Part shown: positions 42,245-50,729 of the stretch, piece after piece | Layout: every line of letters starts with the position of its first letter | Numbering within the stretch: the stretch's first letter is position 1 | Assembly: GCA_009787835.1 (NCBI GenBank) | Contig: WQSN01000005.1 | Coordinates: forward strand, 1 to 64,000 | Direction: 5' to 3' | DNA from: Treponema sp. | GTDB taxonomy: Bacteria > Spirochaetota > Spirochaetia > Treponematales > Breznakiellaceae | DNA: 64,000 nt | Position numbers and translations under genes: made by a program | Notes under the pieces: model-generated | What the model saw: the letters and a program-made list of their open reading frames with translations, nothing else | Database searches by the model: none | What the model was told of the DNA's origin: nothing

Positions 42245-43480
42245 ATGACGAAAATTGAAATAATTGACGCGGCTTTTAAAGTATGGGGCCGCAATTTTTA
42301 CAGAAAAACCAGTCTCTCCCAGCTTGCCGGTCAACTAAAGGTAAGTAAGCCGGCCCTGTATCGTCATTTTGAAAATAAACAGGCTTTGAATATTGCGATG
42401 ACCAAAAACTTTTTTGACGATTTTTCCGCCGCTATCCGCTCTGATTTTGAACAGGCGCTTCAGGCAAATGACGCGGATGAAGGGATTTATACCATTATAC
42501 ACAGCATAGCAGATTATTTTTCACGTAATGTTTACGCCCTAATCTTCTCTTTGATGAATATCTATACACGCAATTTAGACGGACTCCTTATGACTGAAAA
42601 CCTGAAATCACGCGGCGTGGATATGCAGATTCTTCAATTGGTGCTTGAAAAAAAATATAACGCTAATATGGCTGTGGTTCAGATGATATTCGCTACTCTT
42701 ACATTTTTTATGTCGAATTTTCACATGACGGGAAAGTCCATGGATAAAACTCCCGCGGACGATGAAATTCTGGCTGTGATAAATTTAATTTATAAAACCA
42801 TTAAAAACGGCATCGGTTTCTCCGCCGAAAAAGCAAATCTTGATTATGAAAAACTGGAAAAACAGGTTGAAGAGATAACGCTCAATACAGAACCTGAGCC
42901 ATTCTTTAAAGCGGTTGCCGAAGCGGTAGCGGCAGCCGGTCCATGGAAAGTTTCAATGGAAATGGTAGCAAAACGCCTGGGGCTTTCCAAGAGCAGCCTG
43001 TACGGGCATTTTAAAAACAGAAAAGATATGCTCCGCCGCCTTTTTGCCGGTGAGTTCAGGCGGATTATTGAATTCGCACGGCGGGGGATCGGACTGTCAG
43101 GAGACACTGCGGAACAGCTCTATCTTGGAATTTTTTCGATAGCAGTTTACCTTCGTTCGCGCCCTGAAATACTTACCGCAATGGGCTGGATTCGTTTGCG
43201 GAAGTTAAATCTGGGAAAACCGGAAAAGAACACGGAAATTTTCAGGCTATTTGAGGATTTGGATATTGAGCTTATGCGTAATATCAGCGAAGAAGAAAAA
43301 CAGCGCGTCTCTCATTGGATTCTAATTCTCCTTATCAATGTATTAATACAGCCGGATAAAAATAATAAATTATCATGGTTAGCTGAAGAAAATGTCATCC
43401 CGCAGATAAACGCGCAGAACGCAGATATCAGGGTTTTATATAAATTTTTAACTTTGGGTTTAGGAGGTTTTATTAAGTGA
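42245..43480 (+). CDS. tandem TetR-family regulator of an efflux operon
   Basis: The 411-residue protein has two TetR units in one chain. HTH1 lies at about 22-46 (SQLAGQLKVSKPALYRHF), followed by a ligand-domain-like helical part; HTH2 lies at about 238-260 (VAKRLGLSKSSLYGHF) with its own C-terminal helices. Ordinary TetR proteins are about 200 residues and dimerise; this one may work as an internal dimer. The start MTKIEIID at 42245 is chosen because upstream codons lie in repeat DNA and the operator. Placement before TolC-MFP-RND genes suggests it represses them. Confidence 0.85.
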   Translation: MTKIEIIDAAFKVWGRNFYRKTSLSQLAGQLKVSKPALYRHFENKQALNIAMTKNFFDDFSAAIRSDFEQALQANDADEGIYTIIHSIADYFSRNVYALIFSLMNIYTRNLDGLLMTENLKSRGVDMQILQLVLEKKYNANMAVVQMIFATLTFFMSNFHMTGKSMDKTPADDEILAVINLIYKTIKNGIGFSAEKANLDYEKLEKQVEEITLNTEPEPFFKAVAEAVAAAGPWKVSMEMVAKRLGLSKSSLYGHFKNRKDMLRRLFAGEFRRIIEFARRGIGLSGDTAEQLYLGIFSIAVYLRSRPEILTAMGWIRLRKLNLGKPEKNTEIFRLFEDLDIELMRNISEEEKQRVSHWILILLINVLIQPDKNNKLSWLAEENVIPQINAQNADIRVLYKFLTLGLGGFIK

Positions 43481-43668
43481 AAAAGAACGAACTTTGGAAA
43501 GGTATGTTAATTTTTTTAATGATTGTGGTATATTATTTACAGGGAGGAAAAGGCCCGGTAAACGGGCTTTCCGGCAGTATTGTGCTTACCCGGCAGTGCT
43601 ACTCGCATGCCAGGCGATACCGCCATGGCATTTCCGCCATGAACCAAAGGCCGCGCAGCGCGGGCTAA
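43477..43668 (+). CDS. small membrane-type ORF, possible gene remnant
   Basis: A GTG overlapping the TetR stop (GTGA) has AGGAGG 9 nt upstream, so translation start is credible. The 63 residues begin MKKNELWKG and continue with a hydrophobic segment (MLIFLMIVVYY), then run into low-complexity sequence over structured DNA. It looks like the surviving start of a decayed secreted or membrane protein gene, or a small membrane peptide of the efflux operon. Confidence 0.35.
   Translation: MKKNELWKGMLIFLMIVVYYLQGGKGPVNGLSGSIVLTRQCYSHARRYRHGISAMNQRPRSAG
43545..43668. repeat. structured GC-rich leader of the TolC operon
   Basis: Hairpins include GGAAAAGGCCCG with CGGGCTTTCC (43546-43572), ATGCCA/TGGCAT with a GGCG/CGCC inner stem (43607-43631), and GGCCGCGC/GCGCGGGC near 43649-43665. 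They lie just before the TolC Shine-Dalgarno sequence and could influence expression. Confidence 0.45.
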
Positions 43669-43684
43669 AAGAAGGAGTCAATTC

Positions 43685-45175
43685 ATGAACCTTAAAAAAA
43701 ACAGACGGTTTATTGTTCTGTTCTGTCTGGCATTGTTTACTGTAATTTCAGCTAACATACAGGCCCAGTCAGCGGAAAGCGGGGGACAGGCAAAACAGAC
43801 TGTGCGGTTAAGCACTTCTGAAGCGGTGGAAAGGGCATTGAGAAATAACCTCAGCCTTGAATCCACCCGGACAAGCGTAGCGACAAAAAGACGTGCATCG
43901 GAAATGTCATGGAATCAATTTATACCCAGCATAAGCGTTAATGGTATTTTTCAACTGGATAATGAGAAGAGCACTGCTTCAGGAATGATTCCACTGGAAC
44001 AAATTCCATTAAATCCTCTTTATACCAATCCATTAACTGGCGCTTCATTGTTACCACCGGGAGTTCCAAATTTTTACGGCGTTGTCCCCTACTCAGTCGA
44101 TGTTCCGCAATGGCGCATTGTCGGCAATGTGCAGGTTTCACTCAGTTTAAGCGCCGCGATGTTTGAAAACATGAGGCGGCTGCGGCTGGATTACGAGGGA
44201 GGGCTGCTCACTTATGAAAAGGCAAAGGCGCAGCTTGAACGCGATGTGCGCAAGGCGTATCACAGCATGCTTCTGTTACAGGAAAATATCAATCTCCTTC
44301 GCAGTTCTTTTGAAAATGTCGAGCGTCAGGTGCAAATGGCCTACGCGAACTACAGCGCGGGCCTGGTTCCGGAACTGACATATTTACAGGCGCGCGTATC
44401 AAGAGAAAACATGAGGCCGATGATCGATCAGGCGGAAAACGGGCTTAAACTTTCAATGGCCCAGTTCGCGATGTTTCTGGGATTCGATTACGACACTCCG
44501 TTTGAGCTTGTTCCTGTTTCAAGCAATGTCGATTTCATTCCCTTTGATGTAGCCGATATGATCAGGCAGGCTTCCGCAAAAAAGCCTGATATTCTGGAAC
44601 TGCGCCAGACAATTTTGATGCTGGAAAGCGCGCGTAAAGCTCAAGTGTACGCGATTACGCCGTATTTAAACATCAGTTGGGGATCAAATTCAGCTTTTAT
44701 TCCGCTTGATGACAAAAAGTTTTTTACATGGGATGACTGGAACAGATCAGGCTCACTTTCCATTACGCTTGGAACAAGCCTGCACAGCCTGCTTCCGTGG
44801 GGCTCGAGCATTCAGGGGGTAAAGAACCTTGATGATCAGATAACAACGGCGAGTATCGGTCTTGCACAGTTAATCCGCGGCACCGAAATTGAAATCTACA
44901 GTATCATACTGTCTCTTGAAAGAGCGCGGATAAGCGCGGAAGTGCAGGCGCAGACTGTAGATTTGGCCGAGCAGTCCCGCCGTCTGACCGAAGAGGCGTA
45001 CAGGGCAGGGATTCAGGATTATTCCCAGGTTCAGAACGCGGAACAGTCCCTGCATCAGGCGCGTGTCCAGATGATTGAACTGCAATTTAATTACCTTAAC
45101 AGTCTTATTGACCTAGAATACGCAATCGGCGTTCCGTTCGGGACTCTCAGCTCAAAAGGAGATGCTTTTAAATGA
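43685..45175 (+). CDS. TolC-family outer membrane efflux protein
   Basis: The 496-residue protein has a signal peptide ending IQAQSAES and then two TolC repeats of long helices and beta-strands, with typical motifs (LSTSEAVERALRNNLSLE, YEKAKAQLERDVRKAYHSM, ITTASIGLAQLIRGTEIEIYS). It should form the outer membrane channel of the pump. GAAGGAG lies 7 nt before the ATG. Its stop overlaps the adaptor gene start (ATGA), making a three-part pump operon. Confidence 0.95.
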   Translation: MNLKKNRRFIVLFCLALFTVISANIQAQSAESGGQAKQTVRLSTSEAVERALRNNLSLESTRTSVATKRRASEMSWNQFIPSISVNGIFQLDNEKSTASGMIPLEQIPLNPLYTNPLTGASLLPPGVPNFYGVVPYSVDVPQWRIVGNVQVSLSLSAAMFENMRRLRLDYEGGLLTYEKAKAQLERDVRKAYHSMLLLQENINLLRSSFENVERQVQMAYANYSAGLVPELTYLQARVSRENMRPMIDQAENGLKLSMAQFAMFLGFDYDTPFELVPVSSNVDFIPFDVADMIRQASAKKPDILELRQTILMLESARKAQVYAITPYLNISWGSNSAFIPLDDKKFFTWDDWNRSGSLSITLGTSLHSLLPWGSSIQGVKNLDDQITTASIGLAQLIRGTEIEIYSIILSLERARISAEVQAQTVDLAEQSRRLTEEAYRAGIQDYSQVQNAEQSLHQARVQMIELQFNYLNSLIDLEYAIGVPFGTLSSKGDAFK

Positions 45176-46152
45176 AATCAGTGAACAGGACGCATTTTGC
45201 ACATAACGGTTTATTCATATTAATAATAACTGTTTTTTTATTGCCGGGCTGCACGCGGGTAAACCAGCTTCTTGAAAGATTTGGATTAACAGATAACAGC
45301 AGCGCATCTCAAACAGTCCAGGATGTTCCGGTATTCGCCGTCAATACCACTTTGGCTGTCGAAGGCCAGATACAGGAATATATATCACTGTCAGGCGACA
45401 TTGTAGCGGGCTCTACCGTAGACGCGTATTCGGACGCGGCGGGAAGGGTAACGCGGATATATGTTTCCGTCGGAAGCTGGGTAAGCAGGGGCGACAGGAT
45501 AGCGACAGTAGATCCTTCGCGCCCGGGCATGACATTCATGGAAAGCACTGTCACATCCCCAATCAGCGGAACAATCGCCATGCTGCCTGCGCAGGTGGGC
45601 ATGACCATAAGCCAGGCGGTGCCTCTGGCGAGGATTCAGGCGGCGGGCGCGCTTGAAATTAAATTAAATGTCGCAGAACGTTTCATCTCCAAAATGGCGA
45701 TGAATCTGCCCTGCGAAATAACCCTTGACGCATGGCCCGGCGAAGTATTTCTGGGAAGCGTAAGGGAACTGTCGCCGAATGTCGATCCTGCGTCCCGCAC
45801 CATGGAAGTCCGCGTGAATGTAAGAGATACAGCATCCAGGCTTAAACCCGGCATGTTCGCAAAGGTACGGGTAATCACAGAAAGAAAAGATCACATTGTA
45901 AAGATTCCGGCATCGGCTGTTATTACCAGATTCGGGGAGCAGTATGTATATGTGACAAGAAGGGATTCGGAAAATCCGGCATACAATATAGTCAGAAAAA
46001 GGGTAATAACACAGGGCATTCTGATTGACGGAATAATGGAAGTGCAGAAAGGGCTTGAACCAGGCGAAGAAATCGTTGTCAGAGGCCAGACGCTTCTTGA
46101 CGACGGCTCAAGGGTAAACATAATTGAGCGCGTAACGCCACTGGGAGAATAG
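45172..46152 (+). CDS. RND efflux periplasmic adaptor (membrane fusion lipoprotein)
   Basis: The 326-residue protein has a lipobox LLPGC (Cys27). The mature part has the paired lipoyl/barrel-sandwich motif SGDIVAGSTVDAYSDAAGRV and SPISGTIAMLPAQVGM, then the beta-barrel LKPGMFAKVRVITER typical of HlyD/AcrA adaptors. The usual long coiled-coil hairpin is absent or very short, as in some compact adaptors. It links TolC with the RND pump. It overlaps TolC by 4 nt and the RND gene starts 2 nt after its stop. Confidence 0.93.
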   Translation: MKSVNRTHFAHNGLFILIITVFLLPGCTRVNQLLERFGLTDNSSASQTVQDVPVFAVNTTLAVEGQIQEYISLSGDIVAGSTVDAYSDAAGRVTRIYVSVGSWVSRGDRIATVDPSRPGMTFMESTVTSPISGTIAMLPAQVGMTISQAVPLARIQAAGALEIKLNVAERFISKMAMNLPCEITLDAWPGEVFLGSVRELSPNVDPASRTMEVRVNVRDTASRLKPGMFAKVRVITERKDHIVKIPASAVITRFGEQYVYVTRRDSENPAYNIVRKRVITQGILIDGIMEVQKGLEPGEEIVVRGQTLLDDGSRVNIIERVTPLGE

Positions 46153-46154
46153 CC

Positions 46155-49100
46155 ATGAGCATGGTAAAAACAGTCGTTTCACGGCCTACAACTATATTCA
46201 TAGTATTCGCGCTCCTTATCGGACTTGGTTTTTTCGCAATGGCGAATCTTCCAATCGATCTGTATCCTGAAATCAGCCTGCCCATTCTGGCGGTTTACAC
46301 TTCATACACGGGAGCCGGTCCTGAAGAAGTTGAAAGGTCCGTTACGCGCACTCTTGAAGCTACCCTGTCCGGCGTCTCGGGTCTTGAAAATGTCACTTCC
46401 ATGTCAAGCAAGGGAACAAGCCTTGTCATCATGGAGTTCAGTTACGGGACAGATATATCCGACGCGTCCAACTCAATCCGCGATTCGCTTGATCGCATCA
46501 GAAATTATCTGCCCTCCGGCGTACAGTCGCCGATTATTTTCAAGGCTGACGTGTCCATGATGCCCATCATGACGCTGATGATTACATCGGACAGAAGAAC
46601 TTCCGAAGAGTTACGCGAAATCGCGGAGGATACAGTCGTCCCGCGCATTGAACAGACGCCGGGCATTTCAACCGCATCCGTAAGCGGGGGCAGGACAAAA
46701 ATAATCCGCGTGGAAGTTCCGCAGAGCCGCCTTGAGGCGTACGGGCTAACAATAACGCAGATACAGCAAATGATCGCGGTGCAGAACATGCAGACAGCCG
46801 CCGGAACAATCACGGAAGGGGGCCTGTCATACATTCTTACAACAATGGGCGAGTATACATCGTTAGACGAAATAAAAAACACCGTAGTCAGCTACAGGGG
46901 CGGAGGTTATTCAGGCGGAGTGGTGGAACTGCCGAGGCAGATTTACCTGCGCGACCTTGCCGATGTATATGAGGATTACCGCGACCAGTCAAGCGTGGTT
47001 TATGTAAACGGACAGTCCGCTGTAACCCTTTCGGTATCAAAACAGAGCGGAAAAAATTCGGTGCAAACCGCCAAAGAACTGCGTTCCAGAATGGACAGAA
47101 TCTCCCGCGAGCTTCCGTCTGACATAAAAATAACTGAGCTTTACAACAACACCGACATTGTGGAAAATTCCTTAAATCAGGTAACGTCTACCGCGATCTG
47201 GGGCGCGTTCCTGGCGATTTTTACGCTGTTCCTTTTCCTGCGTTCCGCAAAACCGACCTTGATCATCGGCGTCAGCATCCCTGTGTCGGTTATCATAACA
47301 ATGCTGTTAATGTACTTCATGGGACTTACCCTGAACCTGATGACAATGGCCGGCCTTGTGCTTGGAATAGGAATGCTGATCGACAATTCAATAGTTATAC
47401 TGGAAAATATTTATCAGTACCGCGAGAAGGGCGCGAAACTGAAAACAGCCTCGATACTGGGCACTTCGGAAATGATAGTCGCCATTACAGCCTCCACTTT
47501 GACAACAATCTGCGTTTTCGCTCCGATGGTTATGTTCCAGGGGCTTTTGGAAATGGCCGGAGAATTATTTTCCGGTCTTGCCTTTACCGTTGTAATATCG
47601 CTGGGTATTTCGCTATTTACCGCCATCTTCCTTGTTCCGGTATTGTGCAGCCATTACCTTCCGCTTGTTACGCGAAAACAAAAACCGCTGAAGGGCGCAC
47701 TGGCGAAAACCGACGCGGTATTTGATAAATTTTTTGTATGGCTTGACACAAAATACAGGAACGCGGTAAAAAGGGTGCTTAACCATAAACTTGTTGTGAT
47801 ACTTTTCCTGCTAGCTTTATTTGTAGTAAGTTTAATGTTAATTCCCGTAATTGGCTGGGAATTTATGCCGCAGCAGGACAGCGACAATGTCAGCATAACG
47901 GCGACGCTTCCGATGGGAACGTCGTTACAGGAAACTGAAGCGGTTTTAAGACAGGTTCAGATAATTGTTGAAAGGGAAATAAAAGGTTACGACAGGCTCA
48001 CTCTCAGCGCGGGCGGAGGCGGCATAATGAGTTTAGGCGCGTCAAATACCCATTCGGGATCACTTCGCATCAGCCTGCCTGAATACTCAAAACGAATTGA
48101 AACCGCGAATCAGATGCAGGACATTCTGGAACCGTTTCTGAAACAGATTCCAGGCGTTGAATTTTCATTTGGCGGCGGGTTAAGCCTGGATATGCTTGGC
48201 GGCAATTCAGTAAACATTATTCTGCGCACAGATAATCTTGAGAAGGGCAAAGCCGTGGGAGAGAGAATCGCAGTCCTGCTCAAGGACAAGTTAAGCGATT
48301 ATGTAGTGGAACCTGCGGTGGATTTACAGGACGGTCTGCCGCAGTATGAAATCATTATCGATCGCGAAAAAATGTACGCGCTTGGCCTTAACACCTATAC
48401 TGTCGGAAACGAAATAAGAGCCGCGGTAGACGGCGTTACCGCCACCAGGTATAAAACAAGCGGCAAGGATTATGATGTAATTCTTATCCTCGCGGAAGCG
48501 GATCGCAATACGCTGCCTGCGCTTGATAATATTTTCATTAACAGCCAGATGGCAGGAAGGGTTCCGCTGTCAAGCTTTGTTCATTATCAGGAAGGCGTAG
48601 GGCCTCTGACCATCAACCGTGAGAACCAGAGCCGTGTTATCAATGTTTCCGCAAGGGCAAGACCTGGAGTAAGGACAAACCATCTGCAGGAACTTGTCGA
48701 GAATCTTATCAGAACGGAAATCCCTGTTGAAGATGATGTGATTATAGAATACGGCGGCGCGAACGCGCAGATGGTTAGAATATTTACGCGTTTTATTTTA
48801 ATCATTGTTGTGGCTATTTTACTTGTATTCGGCATTATGGCAAGTCTTTTTGAATCATTCCGCTCTCCGTTCATTATCATTCTGACAATTCCGCTGTCAT
48901 TGATCGGAATCGTCGCGATATATCTCATAACGGGTACCATTTTCAATGTGCTGACCGCCGTAGGTCTTCTGGTGTTAATCGGCATCATTACCAATAACGG
49001 CATCATCCTTGTGGATTATACAAATCTTCTTCGCAAGCGCGGTTATCCGCTGAATGATGCGATTGTGGAAGCCGCCCGCACCCGTCTTCGCCCGATATTA

Positions 49101-49370
49101 ATGACTACTGTAACAACCATTTTAGGGCTTGTTCCAATGGCATTCTTCCCCGGCGAAGGCACTGAACTTGTCGCTCCCATCGGGAAGACGGTTCTTGGCG
49201 GCCTTTCTTTCGGCACATTGATGACCTTGTTCCTGATGCCAACAGTTTACGCGGTAGTAAACAAACATTCCGATGAACGCGCCGCGAAAGCGCTTGAAAG
49301 ACGCGAAAGCATCGCATCCGGTGAAGGCCGTATCAAAAGGAGAATAACAAGTCAGGAGGAAGATAAATGA
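46155..49370 (+). CDS. RND efflux pump inner membrane transporter (HAE1-like)
   Basis: The 1071-residue proton-driven exporter has 12 membrane segments and two large periplasmic domains. The N-terminal STRONG family motif is NLPIDLYPEISLPILAVYTSYTG, and membrane segment 4 reads GIGMLIDNSIVILEN, with one Asp (D410) where AcrB has two, as in the SwrC/Bacteroidete-type HAE pumps. It should export hydrophobic drugs, bile salts or lipids with TolC. Downstream, the PII-like gene overlaps its stop by ATGA. Confidence 0.95.
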   Translation: MSMVKTVVSRPTTIFIVFALLIGLGFFAMANLPIDLYPEISLPILAVYTSYTGAGPEEVERSVTRTLEATLSGVSGLENVTSMSSKGTSLVIMEFSYGTDISDASNSIRDSLDRIRNYLPSGVQSPIIFKADVSMMPIMTLMITSDRRTSEELREIAEDTVVPRIEQTPGISTASVSGGRTKIIRVEVPQSRLEAYGLTITQIQQMIAVQNMQTAAGTITEGGLSYILTTMGEYTSLDEIKNTVVSYRGGGYSGGVVELPRQIYLRDLADVYEDYRDQSSVVYVNGQSAVTLSVSKQSGKNSVQTAKELRSRMDRISRELPSDIKITELYNNTDIVENSLNQVTSTAIWGAFLAIFTLFLFLRSAKPTLIIGVSIPVSVIITMLLMYFMGLTLNLMTMAGLVLGIGMLIDNSIVILENIYQYREKGAKLKTASILGTSEMIVAITASTLTTICVFAPMVMFQGLLEMAGELFSGLAFTVVISLGISLFTAIFLVPVLCSHYLPLVTRKQKPLKGALAKTDAVFDKFFVWLDTKYRNAVKRVLNHKLVVILFLLALFVVSLMLIPVIGWEFMPQQDSDNVSITATLPMGTSLQETEAVLRQVQIIVEREIKGYDRLTLSAGGGGIMSLGASNTHSGSLRISLPEYSKRIETANQMQDILEPFLKQIPGVEFSFGGGLSLDMLGGNSVNIILRTDNLEKGKAVGERIAVLLKDKLSDYVVEPAVDLQDGLPQYEIIIDREKMYALGLNTYTVGNEIRAAVDGVTATRYKTSGKDYDVILILAEADRNTLPALDNIFINSQMAGRVPLSSFVHYQEGVGPLTINRENQSRVINVSARARPGVRTNHLQELVENLIRTEIPVEDDVIIEYGGANAQMVRIFTRFILIIVVAILLVFGIMASLFESFRSPFIIILTIPLSLIGIVAIYLITGTIFNVLTAVGLLVLIGIITNNGIILVDYTNLLRKRGYPLNDAIVEAARTRLRPILMTTVTTILGLVPMAFFPGEGTELVAPIGKTVLGGLSFGTLMTLFLMPTVYAVVNKHSDERAAKALERRESIASGEGRIKRRITSQEEDK

Positions 49371-49642
49371 TCCGCGTTGAAATAATAGCTAACCGCTCGG
49401 TAGAAGAAAATATACTGGATGCGCTTTCCAAAGGAGGGGTCGGCAAGTTCTATACAAAAATACCAAGCGTATTGGGGGTTGGTTCCGCCGGTCCCCGCAT
49501 GGGAGACGCGGTCTGGCCCGAAGAGAATTTTTCACTTGTGATTTGGTGCGAGGAAGAGGAAGCATACGGCATAAAACACGCCATTAATATTGTAAAAGAA
49601 AAATTCCCCGGAGAGGGCATTAAAATATTCGGGATTACCTGA
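49367..49642 (+). CDS. small PII-like protein associated with RND pumps (PG0541-type)
   Basis: The 91-residue cytoplasmic product starts inside the RND stop (ATGA) and is therefore coupled to it. It begins [20 protein letters not shown] and ends in [15 protein letters not shown], matching small ferredoxin-fold PII-like proteins encoded next to RND pumps, such as Porphyromonas gingivalis PG0541. PII-like proteins sense small molecules and bind membrane transporters, so it may gate the pump. Its function has not been worked out to my knowledge. Its last 8 nt overlap the convergent immunophilin gene. Confidence 0.8.
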   Translation: MIRVEIIANRSVEENILDALSKGGVGKFYTKIPSVLGVGSAGPRMGDAVWPEENFSLVIWCEEEEAYGIKHAINIVKEKFPGEGIKIFGIT

Positions 49643-50660
49643 CGCTTACAAGCTCTATCTCAAAAACCAGAAAGCTGTTTGCCGGAATTACTCCGTTTCC
49701 CATTTCCCGGTCTCCGTATGCAAGTTCAGGGGGAATAATTATTACACGCCTTTCTCCGCTTCTCATGTCCAGAACAGATTCATCGAGACCCGGAATTATC
49801 ATGCCTACTCCGGTCTGGAATTCCAGCGGACCGCCCCTGATATCGGAACGATCAAATACCCTTCCTGAAAGAAGCGAACCTGTATAGTTTATTCTGACAG
49901 TTTTTCCTGCAGCCGGTTTATCTCCTGATCCCTGTCTTTGGACAATGTAACGGATACCAGAAGACGTCTGCTGCGCGTTTGGATATTTTGAGTTTATCTG
50001 CGCGATGTCCGCATCCCTTTGCGCCTGCATTTTTCCTGCGCTTGCAGATTCTATCTGACTCTTGATTCTGTCAAAAGCCGCCTGATCCGCCCTGAAGGAA
50101 ATTGCGGACGTCCCATTGCGGATAATTGTTATGCGATCTATCCTGTCGCCCTGCCTGATTGAATTTACCACGCTCTGACCCTGAACTACCTGACCAAAGA
50201 CCGTATGCAGTCCGTCAAGATGCGGCGTGGCTGTATGTGTGATAAAAAACTGGCTGCCGTTAGTGCCTGGCCCCGCATTGGCCATGGACAGAATGCCGGG
50301 TTTATCATGTTTCAGCGCCGGATCAATTTCATCGGGAAAACGATAGCCCGGGCCGCCGGTTCCGTTTCCAAGAGGGCATCCGCCCTGAATCATGAAATTG
50401 GAAACAACACGGTGGAATGTAAGCCCGTCATAATACCGCCTGCCCCTTGAAACATTCATGGAGCCTTCCGCAAGCGCGACAAAATTACAGACCGTAAGTG
50501 GCGTGCGTTCATATTCCAGACGCACTATTATATCTCCCCTGACGGTAGAAATCCGCGCAAAAAGCCCGTCGCCCAGCTGCTGCGCGTCCGCTGTTTCAAC
50601 TGCACTCAAAATAAAAAAAACTCCCGTTAATGTAAAAAATAATAATTTAATATTTTTCAT
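49635..50660 (-). CDS. secreted dual-family immunophilin: cyclophilin-FKBP fusion
   Basis: The 341-residue protein has a signal peptide ending TADAQQ, a cyclophilin domain (about 33-185, with [13 protein letters not shown] and QFFITH), a helical linker (about 190-230) and an FKBP domain (about 240-341, with Tyr259, Phe269-Asp270 and PELAYG). Both catalyse prolyl cis-trans isomerisation. Fusions in this order have been described from Treponema denticola and Flavobacterium. Periplasmic location suits outer-membrane or lipoprotein folding. It converges with the PII-like gene, overlapping by 8 nt. No Shine-Dalgarno sequence is obvious. Confidence 0.94.
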   Translation of the reverse strand: MKNIKLLFFTLTGVFFILSAVETADAQQLGDGLFARISTVRGDIIVRLEYERTPLTVCNFVALAEGSMNVSRGRRYYDGLTFHRVVSNFMIQGGCPLGNGTGGPGYRFPDEIDPALKHDKPGILSMANAGPGTNGSQFFITHTATPHLDGLHTVFGQVVQGQSVVNSIRQGDRIDRITIIRNGTSAISFRADQAAFDRIKSQIESASAGKMQAQRDADIAQINSKYPNAQQTSSGIRYIVQRQGSGDKPAAGKTVRINYTGSLLSGRVFDRSDIRGGPLEFQTGVGMIIPGLDESVLDMRSGERRVIIIPPELAYGDREMGNGVIPANSFLVFEIELVSVR

Positions 50661-50729
50661 GTTATTATTGTAACAGGATTAAAGCTAAATCGTCAAGTTA
50701 GGTTTTTTTTAACGATGCTCCCTGCGGGT

